DNA of 64,000 nucleotides. Origin: Metallyticus violacea (taxonomy: Eukaryota; Arthropoda; Insecta; Mantodea; Metallyticidae). The translations under genes were made by a program, and so were the position numbers. Of the stretch, positions 1-12,183 are shown in pieces. The stretch covers positions 82,742,501 to 82,806,500 of the forward strand of contig CM060835.1 of NCBI GenBank assembly GCA_030762175.1, read 5' to 3'. The notes beneath the pieces are model-generated. The model was not told the DNA's origin, made no database searches, and saw nothing but the letters and a program-made list of their open reading frames with translations. Within the stretch, counting starts at the first letter, position 1. Every line of letters begins with the position of its first letter.

Positions 1-2413
1 ATTAAGTATAAAAAATAAGTAAAACACATATAAATAGTTATTTTGCTTTGTTGAATTGAAGCTTTTTTATTTATTTATTTTAATGCACTTAAAAACCATT
101 AAGTACAGTTGGCTGGATATTTTAGAATGTGCTAGAATGCCATATTTTAAACAAAATATTAAATGAAAGAAAATTATTACATTATGTACAAAATAAAAAA
201 TAGTTTCATCCATTATTAGATAAAACTAAGAGTTTACTTTATAAATAGAATCCATGAATTTAGTTTCTAGTTCAACGTTTTAGATCAGATTAATTTTTGT
301 GGTTCTCATGAAATGGCATTTTATCTTACATCAATAATTGTAACTGTACCTTTCCTATATTAAACATCTCTAATAAGTTCAAAAAGCTTGTAATTATGTA
401 TAGGTACAACTAAAAGAAATTATTGGTATGATACAGCTTTAAATAGTTAATTGAGTATGCATAAGATTGCTCCTTTTTACTTTTGCAACCACTAACAACA
501 TCAATGTTCTTTTCCCAGAGTATTATTCATTGATTACTTCTTTAGTGCCTGGTTCACTTTGTTATGACTAAATCTTGATAATTCCACCAAAACTTACATA
601 TTTCCTCAATCACCTAGTTTTTGTATGCAGAATATAATTTTAGTTTACAAATTAATAAGGTGTGCATATAATATACCAGATGGAAGGGGGTTTAGATATC
701 CTTTGAACCAGAAAGAGATCTGGATGAAGGTTATGAACACTTTGATCTTTCATAAATTGGTAGAAAAATATTTTGGAAAAACAAGATGTTCAACAACCTC
801 ACCTTCCTCTTATAGCTACTGGAATGAGATGTTGTGCAGGGAAGTGTTAAGAACAGGAGGTTTGCTGTGCCAGAGGAATATGACCACCGACCAAAATACT
901 GTTTTGTTGCACATTGAATAGCTACAATTATGTTGCACTAATTGCATTGCAGAAATGGTATTTATGTTTGATACTGTTATTTACCTCATAATACAGTTCT
1001 TTTGCATATTTGCAATGAAAGTTTCAATGTTTAAAGTACCTAAAAATTAACACATTTCTTTGAGATTTGAAAGAATGATATAAATGTTTTGCATTTAATA
1101 TTTACTTATATTTACTTAAATAAATGCCAAATAAGTGCTGTGCCTTTTACTTGAACTATCAGCGAAAGAAAATAAAACATTCATATTTTTACATGTCCAT
1201 TTAATAAAATGATATAAAGATGAAATATTGTAATTAAGTAATTTAGAGGAATATAGTGAAAGTAAAATAATTGCATTTGTCTAAACATTGAGTAAATGTA
1301 GCCATGGTTTCAAATGTATTCAAAGATGCAAGTTGTAACTGAATAATGAACTACTGTGTGCATCAAACTCCAGTTTAAAATGTAATTCTACACATTTAGG
1401 TGCTCAATCTCCACAATGCATGCACATATACCACACAGTTTCGAGTCTGTACAAGTTCAGGGAGCACATGTATTCAAACTTTCCCAAACACCACATTGTG
1501 ATGCATTGTCACATCATCAAACTCTGATTAAGAGTTATGATTTATACAAAAAAAATAATAATAAATTCTGACAAAATGAAGCACTTAAGGAAGAAAGTGA
1601 AGAGTGCCAAAAATGTTGACCAGCTGTGTTCTATCACACTTTTCAATATGCCTTATCATAATCTTCTGTATTTTAATTATAAGGATGTCAAAAGTATGTA
1701 GTTTTTTTTTAATTTGTTTTCAAGGTTTAACATGTATTATATTTTTTCATTTGTCTCTATATATAGAATCATCTTAGCTTCCATTTTCCACATAGCATAT
1801 TTGTGCATTAAGAGTAATTGTAGTTTGTCATTAAAAAGAATAATGGGAACTGAACAGACATTTATCACGTAACAGTTTAACAATGTAGCAAATGAAATCA
1901 AAATATGATATTATGTTTACCTTAAAGGAAAATCTAAACCAAGGTTAAAATTTGAATTAAACTTATTTAAATACTTAACAATAAATTGATATGATGCTGA
2001 GATTTAGCATATCAGCATTTCCTTAACAAAACAAAGACTAAGCACAAATAAACCAAAAACTGTAAGAGATGACAAGCATATGCAGGCATTGTGTTAGTTC
2101 ATTAATTTAATAAACATAGGTCTATCCAATAAGAAATCTGAACTTTTTGAAATGCTACAGCTGTGAATTCTTGCTGACTTTTCCACTTATAAGCACTGCA
2201 TAGAGGAATTCTTCAGAAGAAATATGCTATTTATTGGATCGCTACATTTTTTCATTTGCAGTCTGTAAGCTCTGTACTGGTGTAGAGAGAAAGTTTCTGT
2301 AAGATTAATGCATGTGCATTGTTTTGATATACTGTAGACCCAAGTCTCATTAGCTGATATGTTTTTCAGTAAACTATTATCCCTATTTAATCAATTCAAA
2401 ATGAGACTTCAAC
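1..2413. other. AT-rich sequence, no supported gene
   Basis: This stretch precedes the first PLE and is probably intron of the IKK-like gene, because the first exon seen in the window is an internal kinase-domain exon. One open frame of 98 codons (625-921, +) shows no domain I recognise and has no splice or homology support. I see no RNA gene, no recognisable transposon protein and no long repeat here. Confidence 0.5.
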
Positions 2414-2515
2414 ATGTTTCTTTTTAAAATTAAAATGGAAAATGGAACTTGCACAGTGAAGCCAATCATATAATTGATATTATTGTATGATTTAGTTGAA
2501 CTACACACTCTTAAT

Positions 2516-4012
2516 GCTTCACTTACTAAGGAAACAATGTACAAAATAAAACGGAGTAACCCTACAATAGCTAAGATGTATGGTTTACCTAGAATTCACA
2601 AGACTGGAAATTATATGCGTCCCCTCATTAACAATATCAATACTACTCCTTACTATTTAGCAAAATGGTTAGCTAATAGATTCAAGACATTACCTAAATT
2701 TCAAAGCAGGAGTATAAACAATTCATATCAGTTAAAAGAAAAAATTAAGGACATAAAACTACATCCCTCTGACACTCTAATATCTTTGAACATAGAATCT
2801 CTATTTCCAAGCATACCAAAAGAAAAACTCCTAATTTATCTGCATGATTTGCTTAAAACAAGTAGAATTAAGGATATACACATAAAAGTATACATCAAAC
2901 TCACAGAAATTTGCATAAACCAAGCCTATTTTATATTTTACTTTCAAAGGAAAATTTTATAAACAAGCAGGACTTACAATGGACGGCCCCTTATCTCCAT
3001 TTCTAGCTAACCTCTTCATGAGCAGATTGGAAACACCGCTTTTCCATACATATTTACGGTATGATACAGATATGTGAACAATATATTTGCTATAGTTAAC
3101 AAAAAACTCATTAATGATGCCTTAAAACTTTTGAATATACAAGATAGAAACATATTGTTTACATATAAAACAGAAATAGATAACATGTTGCCATTCTTAG
3201 ATATTAAAATAATGAAATGTCAAGGAAATCTAGAATTTGGAATATACAGAAAGAATACACATGCGGATAATCACATCAAAGCTGACAATTTTAATCCCAG
3301 TCCACAAACATGCAGCTATCAACAGTTTAACATACCGGTTAGTTAACCTACAAATTAACAAAGAAGAATATTTTATTGAATACAAACAAATAGAAGAAAC
3401 AACGGTTAAAAATGGTTTTAAAAAAGAACTAGTACACAAAAAGGTGCAAAAATTCAAGAGACAAAAACGTATCAAAGAAATCACAACACTTTTCAGCAAG
3501 AAAAGATAAGCTAATTTTTAAAAAGTTCACATATCATCCATGGGCTACAAAAAATTTCAGAGTATTCTTAAAGATTTTAATATCAGGTTGGCACCAATTA
3601 ATAAATTTAATGTTAAAAACTTACTGATAGATGATGTTAATGACAGTATTCCACAAGAGAAAAAAAGCAAGTATTTACAAAATAAATGTGCAGATCTACA
3701 TCGGAAAAACAAATAGAAACATAGACACACGGTTAAAGGAACATAAAGTACAAGCAAATAGAGAAATCAGCTGTAGCATATCATTTTTGAATATGAAATC
3801 AGGACATAATGAGTAAAGCAAAATTATTAAAAGCAGTACATGGACCTACAGAACTAGCAACCTGGGAGAAAATCTATATCTACAAATACAAAGGCAGTCT
3901 AATGAACTTTGACACTGCTGGGGATGAAAACATAAACTACAAGTTTATCATACCACCACCAGAGCAGAATACACATTCCTACAGCTCAACAAATGATCGG
4001 ACAGTTGGATTT
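2516..4012 (+). pseudogene. PLE reverse transcriptase / GIY-YIG endonuclease, broken
   Basis: The first open block (to 2959) reads as PLE RT: YGLPRIHKTGN followed by MRPLINNIN corresponds to the conserved PLE YGLPKIHK..RPIVS region, and LISLNIESLFPSIPKE matches the D.SLYTNIP RT motif. After a stop and frameshift, GPLSPFLANLFM (about 2982-3020) matches the PLE motif before the YVDD catalytic box; the YVDD itself has decayed to a frame broken near 3070. Then come LPFLDIKI, the connecting domain, and YIGKTNRNIDTRLKEH (about 3690-3745), a GIY-YIG core piece. The C-terminal ATWEKIYIYKYKGSLMNFD block recurs in other copies in this window. At least four frame breaks, so not functional. Confidence 0.85.
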
Positions 4013-4014
4013 TA

Positions 4015-4062
4015 GCATGGCTGATATGAGAACCAAATGTTCTTGAAATTGGTTCCATACAT
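4015..4062 (+). ncRNA. degenerate hammerhead ribozyme at PLE-A right end
   Basis: The order is AUGG, CUGAUAU (consensus CUGANGA), helix II GAGAAC/GUUCUU with a short loop, GAAAU (consensus GAAAC), then GGUU and CCAU. AUGG before the core can pair with CCAU after the cleavage position (helix I). Two core positions are mutated, so cleavage is unlikely. Confidence 0.6.
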
Positions 4063-4882
4063 TATGACAAGTAAGTGAAGCATTAAGAGTGTGTAGCTCA
4101 ACTAAATCATACAATAATATCAATTATATGTTTCTTTTTGTTTATCTGTTAGTAACAACAGAACAAATTTTATAGGAAACTAAAGTATATTGAGTTTTTC
4201 CAAAAAAAAATTCTGTGACACAAATTCCTACTTGTGTTATTTCATGGATGGTTAGTTGGTGATTTTCCCACATTGCAGTACATATGCTCAACATGAAAAT
4301 CATAACATGATGTTGAAAGTCACCCAGGTTTTGCATTACCTTCAAAAGTTGTTCTGCTTGCTTTGAATTGCCTGTACTACTCTTAACACTATATACAGTT
4401 CATACATTCTTCCCCATAATTTTTTGTCACATTTTTTAGGGTGTCTGAAAAATCTTGCCCAATTTGAAACAAAATTTTATTTTTCCTCCAGAATGCACAT
4501 TTTCTGTACACCAGAAAATTGTTACACAGAACACTACTTTACTTAAATGATTGCAGGATGCAATTGAAGCACTGTATGATGATACAATAAATGACTTATT
4601 ACATCTGAAGAATCTCGGTGTACAGTGCTAGTAAGTAGAAAAGTGAGCATCAGTTAACTGGTGGGCAATTTTGAAAGTGCAGCCTTTTTTTTTATAGGGA
4701 CCTTGCATACATTATAATCTCCTATGTAAGTTACTACAATCTATGTCTTTGTATTTGCTTATCTCTAAGTAAGTTAAATTTTGATATATATATATATATG
4801 AGTTTAATATTAGAAAGGAAAAAGATCCATAGTATAAAGTTCTTTTTGATCTGAATATTGTGTGTTTTTGTTTTGATTACAG

Positions 4883-4981
4883 ATATACCTGCTCAGTAGA
4901 CTACTGGAGTTTGGGCCTGGTATCTCATGAAGTTATCACTGGAGTCCGGCCATTTCTTCCAAATATGTCTCCTGCAGCATG
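4883..4981 (+). CDS. IKK-like kinase exon: kinase-domain C-lobe
   Basis: This internal exon is preceded by ttttgattacag and followed by gtattt. Its first base completes a codon from an upstream exon, and the last two bases (tg) form a split Trp codon completed by the g at 12700. The peptide contains YTCSVDYWSLGLVSHEVITG and then RPFLPNMSPAAW. This is kinase subdomain IX (D-x-W-S-x-G) and matches the IKK-specific VDYWS..ITG.RPFLPNW.P..W segment of IKK alpha/beta. The RPFLPN sequence is a strong family marker. IKK phosphorylates IkappaB to release NF-kappaB in immune signalling. The ATP-binding lobe and T-loop are encoded upstream of the window. Confidence 0.9.
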
Positions 4982-5467
4982 GTATTTATTCTCTTTTGTT
5001 TTAAATACCTGTAGATAATAATTAGAATTTTTTGCTGTAAGAAAATTCCAAAACAGCAATGATTCAGCAACATCTTTTAAAACATGTGCAAGTAAGTTAT
5101 ATTTGAGTGCTTCCATAAAGAAGTGTTGAATTATTATATTTTACTGTGAAAATTCCGTCCATTCAAAATTATAATCAGTAGAATGACAATTTCATTGGGA
5201 AAACAAAGGAATCAAAATTACCAAACCATGTGGTAACAACCACAATATGGAAATGATTTTGTCTTTTAATAAAAGCCTTTATGAAAATAAAAAACCTAAA
5301 ACATTTCCTATAAAGAACAGTGAATCTAATGATGATGCATGTAAAAACTTTGGAAACATATTCCAGTAATTTGATAAAAATTAGTGAAATTTGAGTGATT
5401 CCTTATCAAAATTGTTTAATTATTACATACATGTTATGAACCAGTTTCATCAACAGTTGTGACTGTC

Positions 5468-5750
5468 ATGGGTGGCCGAAGTGGGCTCATGAGCGGGAGG
5501 TCTGGAATTTGAATCCCACCAGGACTGTCCTCCCTGACTGAGGGTTTTTCCAGGTTTTCCTCAGTCATAAATAGCAAATGCCGGGGAAGTACCCTAAGCT
5601 TAGGCCTGACACATCTCCTTCCTAAAAGAAAAAAAGTCCTTTCCCATTATGTAATTTCATCTCGTGTATCATCACTGTCCACCGTCTGTGGTGTCTCAGT
5701 AGTAAAGCGAGTGTTAAAACACCATTCAAAAAAGAAAAAAAATTAAGAAA
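5468..5750 (+). mobile_element. SINE-B copy (tRNA Ser/Leu-like head)
   Basis: The copy begins with ggtggccgaagtgggctc (box A-like) and ggaatttgaatcccacc (box B, slightly decayed). The family body follows: ccaggttttcctcagtc, aaatgccggggaagtaccct, cttaggcct, a tcatttcatctcgtgta block and the cctcagtag / gtgttaaa tail before an A-rich end. The same order is seen at 11081, 49670 and 58003 (+) and at 11897 (-). Confidence 0.85.
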
Positions 5751-6894
5751 TATTAAAAAGTTAACAAGGTGTTACACTGCTTTAACATTTATATTAACAA
5801 AAGTTGTTTCTTCAACAAAGTGTTAAATCTTAACATCACCCTTCCCTTGTGTTAAAAGTTTAACAACTGTTAACTTGGAAAATGGCAACCATAAATCTGA
5901 CTATAGATGCCAGCATTCTATATTTGGATTTTCTTTTTTTTTTTAGGATTATCAGAAAGCTTTCAGCAATTGCAAAAAAAAGAGAATCATAACATACCCT
6001 TATTTAGAGGAATACCTGCAAATGATAAATAGTTTCTATCACTATACCGTTTTCCTAATGTTCTGGGACTTTGATTTTGTGCATGTAAAAATTCAATAAC
6101 TTAGAGGCAACTTAATGAAAATTCCCAAGGCTACTCTTCAATCAATGTTCAGGTAATCAATATTCCTAATTTCCAATCAGAAATAATTGTTAGGCAGCCT
6201 GAATCAGCACATCAATATTTCACAATTTTCACACAGAGCTTTGAAATGAATACGATTATGAAAGTGTCCTGTTAGGTAATAGAGAATGTCTTAAGGGAAT
6301 GCTTTTATAGTATCACTTACATCCTGAAATTAGAGCTTAAAACATATGTAATGCAATACATGCCACAAGCAAAAGAAAGAATAAAAATTCTATGAAAAAG
6401 GCACCTGACTGTTACACAACATTGTTAATAAAGATGAAACGGATTACCTCCATTATTTCTTTATATTTTCTAATGACAATTATCTACTTTTTTTCAATTA
6501 GAAAAAATTTGTACCTCTGCTGCTCGTAATATTTGTTTCTTGCACCATACTTATCAATAACTATGCAAACAAAAGCACATTGGAATGCATTCTCAATCCC
6601 TGCTATTTACAATTTTCAGGAACCTTAACAACATGGCAACTAACATTTTGCTAAAAAGGCGTGATGCAATGCAAGAGTCTTAATACATTAAAATTTGAAT
6701 GTGGTATTAACAGACAACATGTTAGTGTAGTTTTAACATCTGTTTAATGAAACCAGCCCTAAAAATTACATTGCACAAACTTGACTGATTGCAGAAGAGA
6801 AGACACAGTTGAGGTAGAAAAGTAATAACACTAGGTTACAAATGAAAACTTTTTCTGCAGTACAATTAAAAATAGGTGACTTTTACTAATTTCA
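5751..6894. other. intron sequence, nothing recognised
   Basis: AT-rich sequence without an open frame or repeat that I can place. It lies in the intron between the IKK-like exons ending at 4981 and starting at 12700. Confidence 0.4.
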
Positions 6895-7129
6895 GTGTGC
6901 AGAATTCAAAAATCCATTCCGTTTTTCCGTAGCACATCTCATTTTGGCAATATCACAATGTTCAATGAAAATGTAATTGTAAAATTTGCAAAAATATTAC
7001 ACACTCATATACAATTTTTAAAGAAAATAAAGAATAATAATAACCTGAAAACGTACCTAAATTTGAGAATGTATGTTAGTTATCTTGTGTACCACTTTTT
7101 CTTTTCCCATGGAACTGCAGTGTATATGA

Positions 7130-8451
7130 TTTTCTCGAGTGTTCTCTGGTAGGCTCTTTGCATGCAAGAGACCAGCAGTAATCTGACTCATATGTACGTC
7201 CCAATGTCCCTGATAACATCGTTCAACATTTTCAAATCCTGATGAAACATTTCATCTTGCTCTTCACCAACAGCTCCTAAATTCATTGGGAAGTAGTCAA
7301 GATGTGACTTGATGAAATGAAACTTCACACTCTATTACAGAATTTTTGATGATCAAAAGAGGCATATTAGTAACATTTTTTTATCCAGGTTCCAGTTGCT
7401 GCCCCTCAGGCCATTGGTCAGTTCCCAATGTTTGTTCCTTACCCTGATATCCCATTCACAAGGAAAACAAGGGAATTTTGTGTATCCTCCTAACAGACCA
7501 ATGATCGTCAAGTCACCACATATTTGCCACTGGTGGTTGCAGTACTTAATTTTCTCAAAACATGCTTCAGAGTTTCATAGGTCTCTCTTATGTTCATAGA
7601 ATGAGCAAATGGTGTTTAAGCTAACTTGTTGCCAATATGAAGTATCACTGCCTTAAGACTATTTGGAAGAATCAATAAAAAGACGCCAGTTACATGGCTC
7701 ATATGCTTCCCTACCCAAATGTTGAATAAGATTACACACATCCCACAAGACACAAGTTGATCTTCTTCTGCATTGTGCTTGTGGAACTGTATTTTGCGAT
7801 TCCTATGCCAAGAAAATTTAATGCCAGGTGATAACAAATTCTTCTCCTGTAGTCTTGAGCTTAGTAATTCACTTTTTTGTTTTGTGAGGCCCAAATCTCT
7901 CACTAAATCATTTAACTCAAATTGATTAACTGTTGTGGTGAATTGTCAAATTCTTCTGGATCAGAAACCAACTCATTTTTGGAAGTCATGGAGCTACTTT
8001 CACTAAAATTGAGATTTGCTGGTGGTGTACATATGGGTAGTTCAGGTCCATAAGAAATAGACCTTGTAGTTGAGTTCAGATTTGGATATTTAATTCCTGC
8101 CTTATGTTTATTGTTGTAGCCAGCAACTTTGCACATGCAAAAGTAACAATTATCATGGTGATTCTGCTGCTCTTTCCATATCATTGGTTTGGCAAACAGC
8201 ATTGCCTTCCGTTTTCCTTCATATCAATAACGTAATCCCTCAACACAACTGTTATATGCAATATGAGGTGCGGATGATTTATCCTGATTATTAATTTTCT
8301 CTTTGAAATATCGGTAATATAGTTTCTTTGTTTGCGAGTCTCTATTACATATCTTCTCGTCAAACATGTAACACCCACAAATGTAACAAAACTTCTGAGG
8401 ACTTTGTAGACATTGTCTCCTGCATAATCCTGAAGTAGAAGTTGTACTCAA
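7130..8451 (-). pseudogene. broken copy of a dispersed, uncharacterised metazoan gene family
   Basis: Read on the - strand, the pieces are in order: a CxxC block (FCYICGCYMFDEK, about 8395-8360), a YFKEKINNQDKS..PHI block, LFAKPMIWKEQQNHHDNCYF (about 8195-8135), YNNKHKAGIKYPNL, RDLGLTKQKSELLSSRLQEK (about 7900-7842), and near 7300-7180 HLDYFPMNLGAVGEEQDE then MFHQDLKML. I recognise this order (PM.WREP..H..DCYFC, RDL.L.K..AELL.SRL.EKNLL, HLD.FP.NLGA..EE.GERFHQD) from a multi-copy family of uncharacterised proteins in insects and other invertebrates. There are several stops and frameshifts, and the middle part is shortened. Its function is unknown, and whether it is a transposon gene is not settled by this sequence. 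Confidence 0.7.
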
Positions 8452-9038
8452 ATTTTTATTTTAGCACTACACATAAAGAAGACAAACATACCTATTAACA
8501 AAAGTTTTCTTAACTGAAGTTCAGATCTATGATAGCTGTAAATGTAAACATAAATACCTCACAAGAAAACAAACCTGACCCATAGAACAAAGCTGATAAG
8601 TGATGGAAATATAAACATAAACATCTGGGTGATAAGGGAGGACAAAAATGAGCCAATAAGAAAGAAAATCAACAACAGATTTAGAATAACATAATGAAAT
8701 GTAGCAGTAAGCTGTTAAGTTGAATGAAGTTAGCAGCATAGACATATATATACATATCATAAAAACTATACAAGTCACATATTTTCCTTTATATCACAGA
8801 ATCAATATTGACCAGTGTAATCTGTGAAATAAAGTATCAAGATATATATATATATATATTATGTGTAATTGACATCAAATAGTAATAAATTATATTTAAA
8901 GAAAATAAAATATTTTATATTAAAAGGCACCATACTTAAATAGGAATCAAGGATAATGTATTGGTTAAAGGCCATCAAGAACACTCTTAAAAGCTAGCAT
9001 TTTTAAAACCTGCAAAATTGTGGGCTAACATAGAATTA

Positions 9039-9959
9039 CGATGTCTGTTAGAAAAGTATTCAACCTTATTTTTTATTTTGAAAACCTGATGGATTTGAAT
9101 AAGCACGCTTGCATGAGCCAACCTTGAACCTTCGTGCATATGCGTGAATTTTTTCCTGCCTGTGGATAGATCAGTTACTGTCGAGTAGTGTTTGATGTAG
9201 TGTGTAGTACTCTCGTTGGTTTTTCAGTGCAAGTAAAATGACAGAACGATTGGAGCAGCACTACTGCATCAAATTTTACCAGAAATTGGGCGACAGCCAG
9301 GTAGAAACCATTCGGAAGATTCAGACGGCTTTCGGTGACGATTCTAAGGGCATCACAGTGGAAGCATTCCACATCACCAAGACCAAAGAAGGCCCGCCAA
9401 GTGCGCAGCACCATCAAAGTGATGCTGACTGCTTTCTTTGACTCCAGCAGAATGGTACACCATGGGTATGCACCACAGGGTCAAACAATCATCAAAGAGT
9501 ACTATAGGGATGTCCTACATTGCCTACTTGATGCTGTGCGGCACAAGCGACCGGAGTTGCGGTCATCAGGAAATTGACGACTCCATCACGACAATGCTCC
9601 AGCACATTCCTTCCACTTGATTAACATTTTTGAGCAAAAAACCAGACTCTCTGGTTCATCAGGCTCCTTACTCTCCTGATATGACCCCCTGCGACTTCTG
9701 ACTATTCCCCAAAGTCAAGAGACCATTGAAAGGAATGCAAATTCAGACAAGAGAGGACATTATGGCTGCAATGACAGCCAGGCTAAAGTCGATTCCAAAA
9801 GAGGCTTTTTCGGAATGCTTCCAACAATAGTGGCACCGCTAGGAGAAGTAGGTGGAGTCCCAAGGAGACTACTTTGAGGGTGATTAGGTTTCCAATGCTC
9901 TAGGATTGCCAGTTTTTTTTTTACTGGCTAAAGGTTAGATACTTTTCTAACAGATCTCA
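9039..9959 (+). mobile_element. mariner element, internally deleted, with TIRs and TA duplication
   Basis: The ends match in inverted orientation: the left end has ctgttagaaaagtatt (from 9044) and the right end, complemented, has ctgttagaaaagtatcta. Each end abuts TA (9037-9038 and 9960-9961), the standard Tc1/mariner target. The length of about 920 bp is shorter than the roughly 1.3 kb usual for mariner, which agrees with missing coding sequence. It lies in the 7.7-kb IKK-like intron. Confidence 0.9.
9238..9880 (+). pseudogene. mariner transposase, frameshifted and internally deleted
   Basis: The N terminus (MTERLEQHYCIKFYQKLGDS) is the mariner helix-turn-helix start (..IKFC.KLGKS..ET). The frame then jumps: TKTKEGPPSAQ looks like the linker after a deletion. 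VHHGYAPQGQTIIKEYYRDV (about 9455-9515) matches the catalytic-domain V.HHEFLPQGQT.NKEYY segment, whose normal upstream neighbour contains the first catalytic Asp. The HHDNAPAH segment is damaged (DDSITTMLQHIPST), then SPDMTPCDF (about 9675-9700) matches the YSPDLAPCDFFLF block with the third catalytic acid. The acidic residues are partly present but the frame is broken, so it is inactive. Confidence 0.85.
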
Positions 9960-10404
9960 TACATACCACTGCATTGGTAATATTTGAATCTATGAATTGT
10001 GTGGTTGAATTATTCATTTTGTATTGTATCATATATTATGGCAGAATGAATAAAGTGATAAACATTGGATTTCTAAGTTATAGGTTTGAGTTCTAGCTTC
10101 CTTCATAGAGTACACTCTCAATAAAATGTAATGTACCCTTGTGACAAAAAAAATTTAAGTCATCTCTTGAATGCAAAATTCTTCTGAGTCTTACTTGATA
10201 CACCATGTGGTTCAAAAGATATTCAACAAAACTGTGTGGCCATTGCAGTAATAGTGTTATATGGCTTGCACTAAATGCCTAGAGTATGTGTTCCATTAGC
10301 AAAGCTTATGCAAAAGAGCAATGTCTTTCAAACCACTCAGCCATGGCTACTCTAACCTAATGTTCTCTTTCCAGATGGTTATGACTGTGAACATTACATT
10401 TACA

Positions 10405-10475
10405 GACTAAGCTACCACCTGTGATACCTCAGTAATAAAAGCGGGTGTTAACCACTGTTCAACAACAACAGACTA
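10405..10475 (+). repeat. SINE-B 3' fragment
   Basis: The sequence cacctgtgatacctcagtaa followed by aaaagcgggtgttaac and an imperfect A-rich run matches the last 60 or so bases of SINE-B (cctgtggtgcctc..tagcaaaaacgggcgttaaac at 11310-11345). No head is present. Confidence 0.6.
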
Positions 10476-11080
10476 AGTTCCCACTTCAGTATGCATTTGC
10501 TGCAGTATGCTGTAGTACTAGAAGTTCTTCAATCGATACATTGAATCTGGGAATGGCTAGTTTTTTTTTTTTTTGGGGGGGGGTCAAAGGGTGTACATAT
10601 ACATATATTACCTCCCTTATTTTGTTCTACTGTAAAACAAATCAAGGTTTTACAATCTGCAAAACTGCATGGAGAATGGTTATATAATTTTTGAACATGC
10701 AGACATGCATTTGATTTATGAAAATGCAAGGGGTTGAAGCCAATGTAGCTCCAACATTTTGGAGACTTTATGCTATAGCTTGGGAGTTTATATCTACAGA
10801 CCATATAATAATAATAATAATAATAATAAGTTTCACACATAGTCAAAATCTAAGAACAGTAATTTAAATAATTCATATAAAATTCTAAAGTATAGCAAAA
10901 GTTTAACAGATTCAGTAAATATACAGCAACTTACTGTTTATCTATGCCCCTTCTTTAAGCAGTAAAATTTATATGTAATTTTAATGTATACTTTAAATTA
11001 TACAAAGAATATAACAACTAGGGCTCAGATTTCTATGTAATTACATATTCTGTCTCTATCTATCCATTAGTAAGTTACAC

Positions 11081-11355
11081 CCCCATGGGTGGCTGAGGTC
11101 GTTAAGGCACGGACTTGTGTGGGAGGTCTGGGTTCGAATACTGCCAGGACCGTCCTCCCTGACTGGGGTTTTTTCCAGGTTTTCCTCAGTCCTCATAAAT
11201 GGCAAATGCCGGGGAGGTATCCTAAACTTAGGCCTGGAACGATTCCTTCCTTAAAAATAAATCCTTTCCCAATATATCATTTCATCTCATGTAACATCAG
11301 TGTCCATCGCCTGTGGTGCCTCTGTAGCAAAAACGGGCGTTAAACACTATTCATT
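11081..11355 (+). mobile_element. SINE-B copy with 16-bp target duplication
   Basis: It is flanked by cattagtaagttacac at 11065-11080 and 11356-11371. The head contains ggtggctgaggtcgttaagg (box A) and gggttcgaatactgccagg (box B), like a Ser/Leu tRNA. The body runs from the tcctccctgactgg segment to the gggcgttaaacactattcatt tail. This is one of the most complete SINE-B copies here and defines both ends of the family. Confidence 0.9.
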
Positions 11356-11896
11356 CATTAGTAAGTTACACATTTTTACAAATTAGGTTATTACCAGTGA
11401 CATAATGAAATATAACATTTGAACCATTATTACATATTACTGCTTGATATTATATAAGATTACATATTTAAGATTGTCATTTTACTTCTCTAGATTAAGA
11501 CATTCTGGGGGGGAATCTTACCACAAATTTAAAGGTTATCTTGGAAAACAAAGAAACCTGTAATGAGAGTTCTCAATTTTATCTCAATAAATTGTGCTTC
11601 TTTCCTCTTATCTTTTTCCCTTTCTAAAAGGCTTTCTACTAGTTAGTGCATTGAATGAAAGTAATACGCATGATCATACTAAATTTTAGTAGTACCTGAC
11701 AAATTGTTGCTCAAAGAGGTTTGCTCTCAAGAATCTTAATCCTCTGAAGGAAGGAATGTCATGTTTTAACAAGTTTCACTCTTTATTTTCTCCCTACTAA
11801 CTAATTTATTTTGCCATGTCAGTCTTTTCTGCAGCTTCAGAAGTCATAGTATGTACTAATTTTTTATTTGTTGCCAAAACATAGATTTTGGTTATT

Positions 11897-12183
11897 GAAT
11901 GATTGAATGAATGAATGGAGTTTAATGCCTGTTTGTGCTACAGATGTACCACAAGCGGTGGACACTGATGATACATGAGATGTAACGATAAATTGGGAAA
12001 GGATATTTTTAAGGAAGAAATCATTCTAGGCCTAAGTTTATGGCTCCCTGCCATTTGCCATTTATGAGAACTGGGGAAAACCTGGAAAAAACCTCAGTCA
12101 GGGAAGACAGTCCTGCAGAATTCAAACCCCAAACTTCCCGCTCATGAGTTCACGCCTTAATGACCTCTGCCACCCGTGGCAGT
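11897..12183 (-). mobile_element. SINE-B copy, reverse orientation, with 12-bp target duplication
   Basis: The copies of attttggttatt at 11885-11896 and 12184-12195 flank the element. On the - strand it reads from ccacgggtggcagaggtc (head, near 12178) through ccaggttttccccagttc to a tail with tttaatg near 11925. Divergence from the copy at 11081 is visible but modest. Confidence 0.88.

Larger units (their letters stand above)
2426..4127 (+). mobile_element. Penelope-like element, family A (degenerate), flanked by 12-bp target duplication
   Basis: The element is bounded by a direct repeat atgtttcttttt at 2414-2425 and 4128-4139. Its ends are inverted relative to each other: the left end carries a block beginning aattgatattattgtatg (2472 on) and the right end its reverse complement (to about 4125). 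Between them are broken pieces of a PLE polyprotein: RT motifs, a connecting region and a GIY-YIG-like endonuclease remnant. The right terminus carries a decayed hammerhead motif. PLE with hammerhead-bearing terminal repeats is an established class; the reading of both ends as one insertion is my inference from the duplication. Confidence 0.85.

Noticed and set aside
625..921. 98-codon open frame on the + strand as a gene.
   Set aside because: It has no recognisable domain, no splice or regulatory context and lies in probable intron sequence.
4557..4630. An open segment between an acceptor-like tgattgcag and a donor-like gtaagt, reading DAIEALYDDTINDLLHLKN, looks like an exon just upstream of the first IKK exon.
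   Set aside because: It ends two bases (ta) into a codon and the next exon would supply a, giving a stop (taa). Its peptide also does not match the IKK segment expected before the DYWS block.
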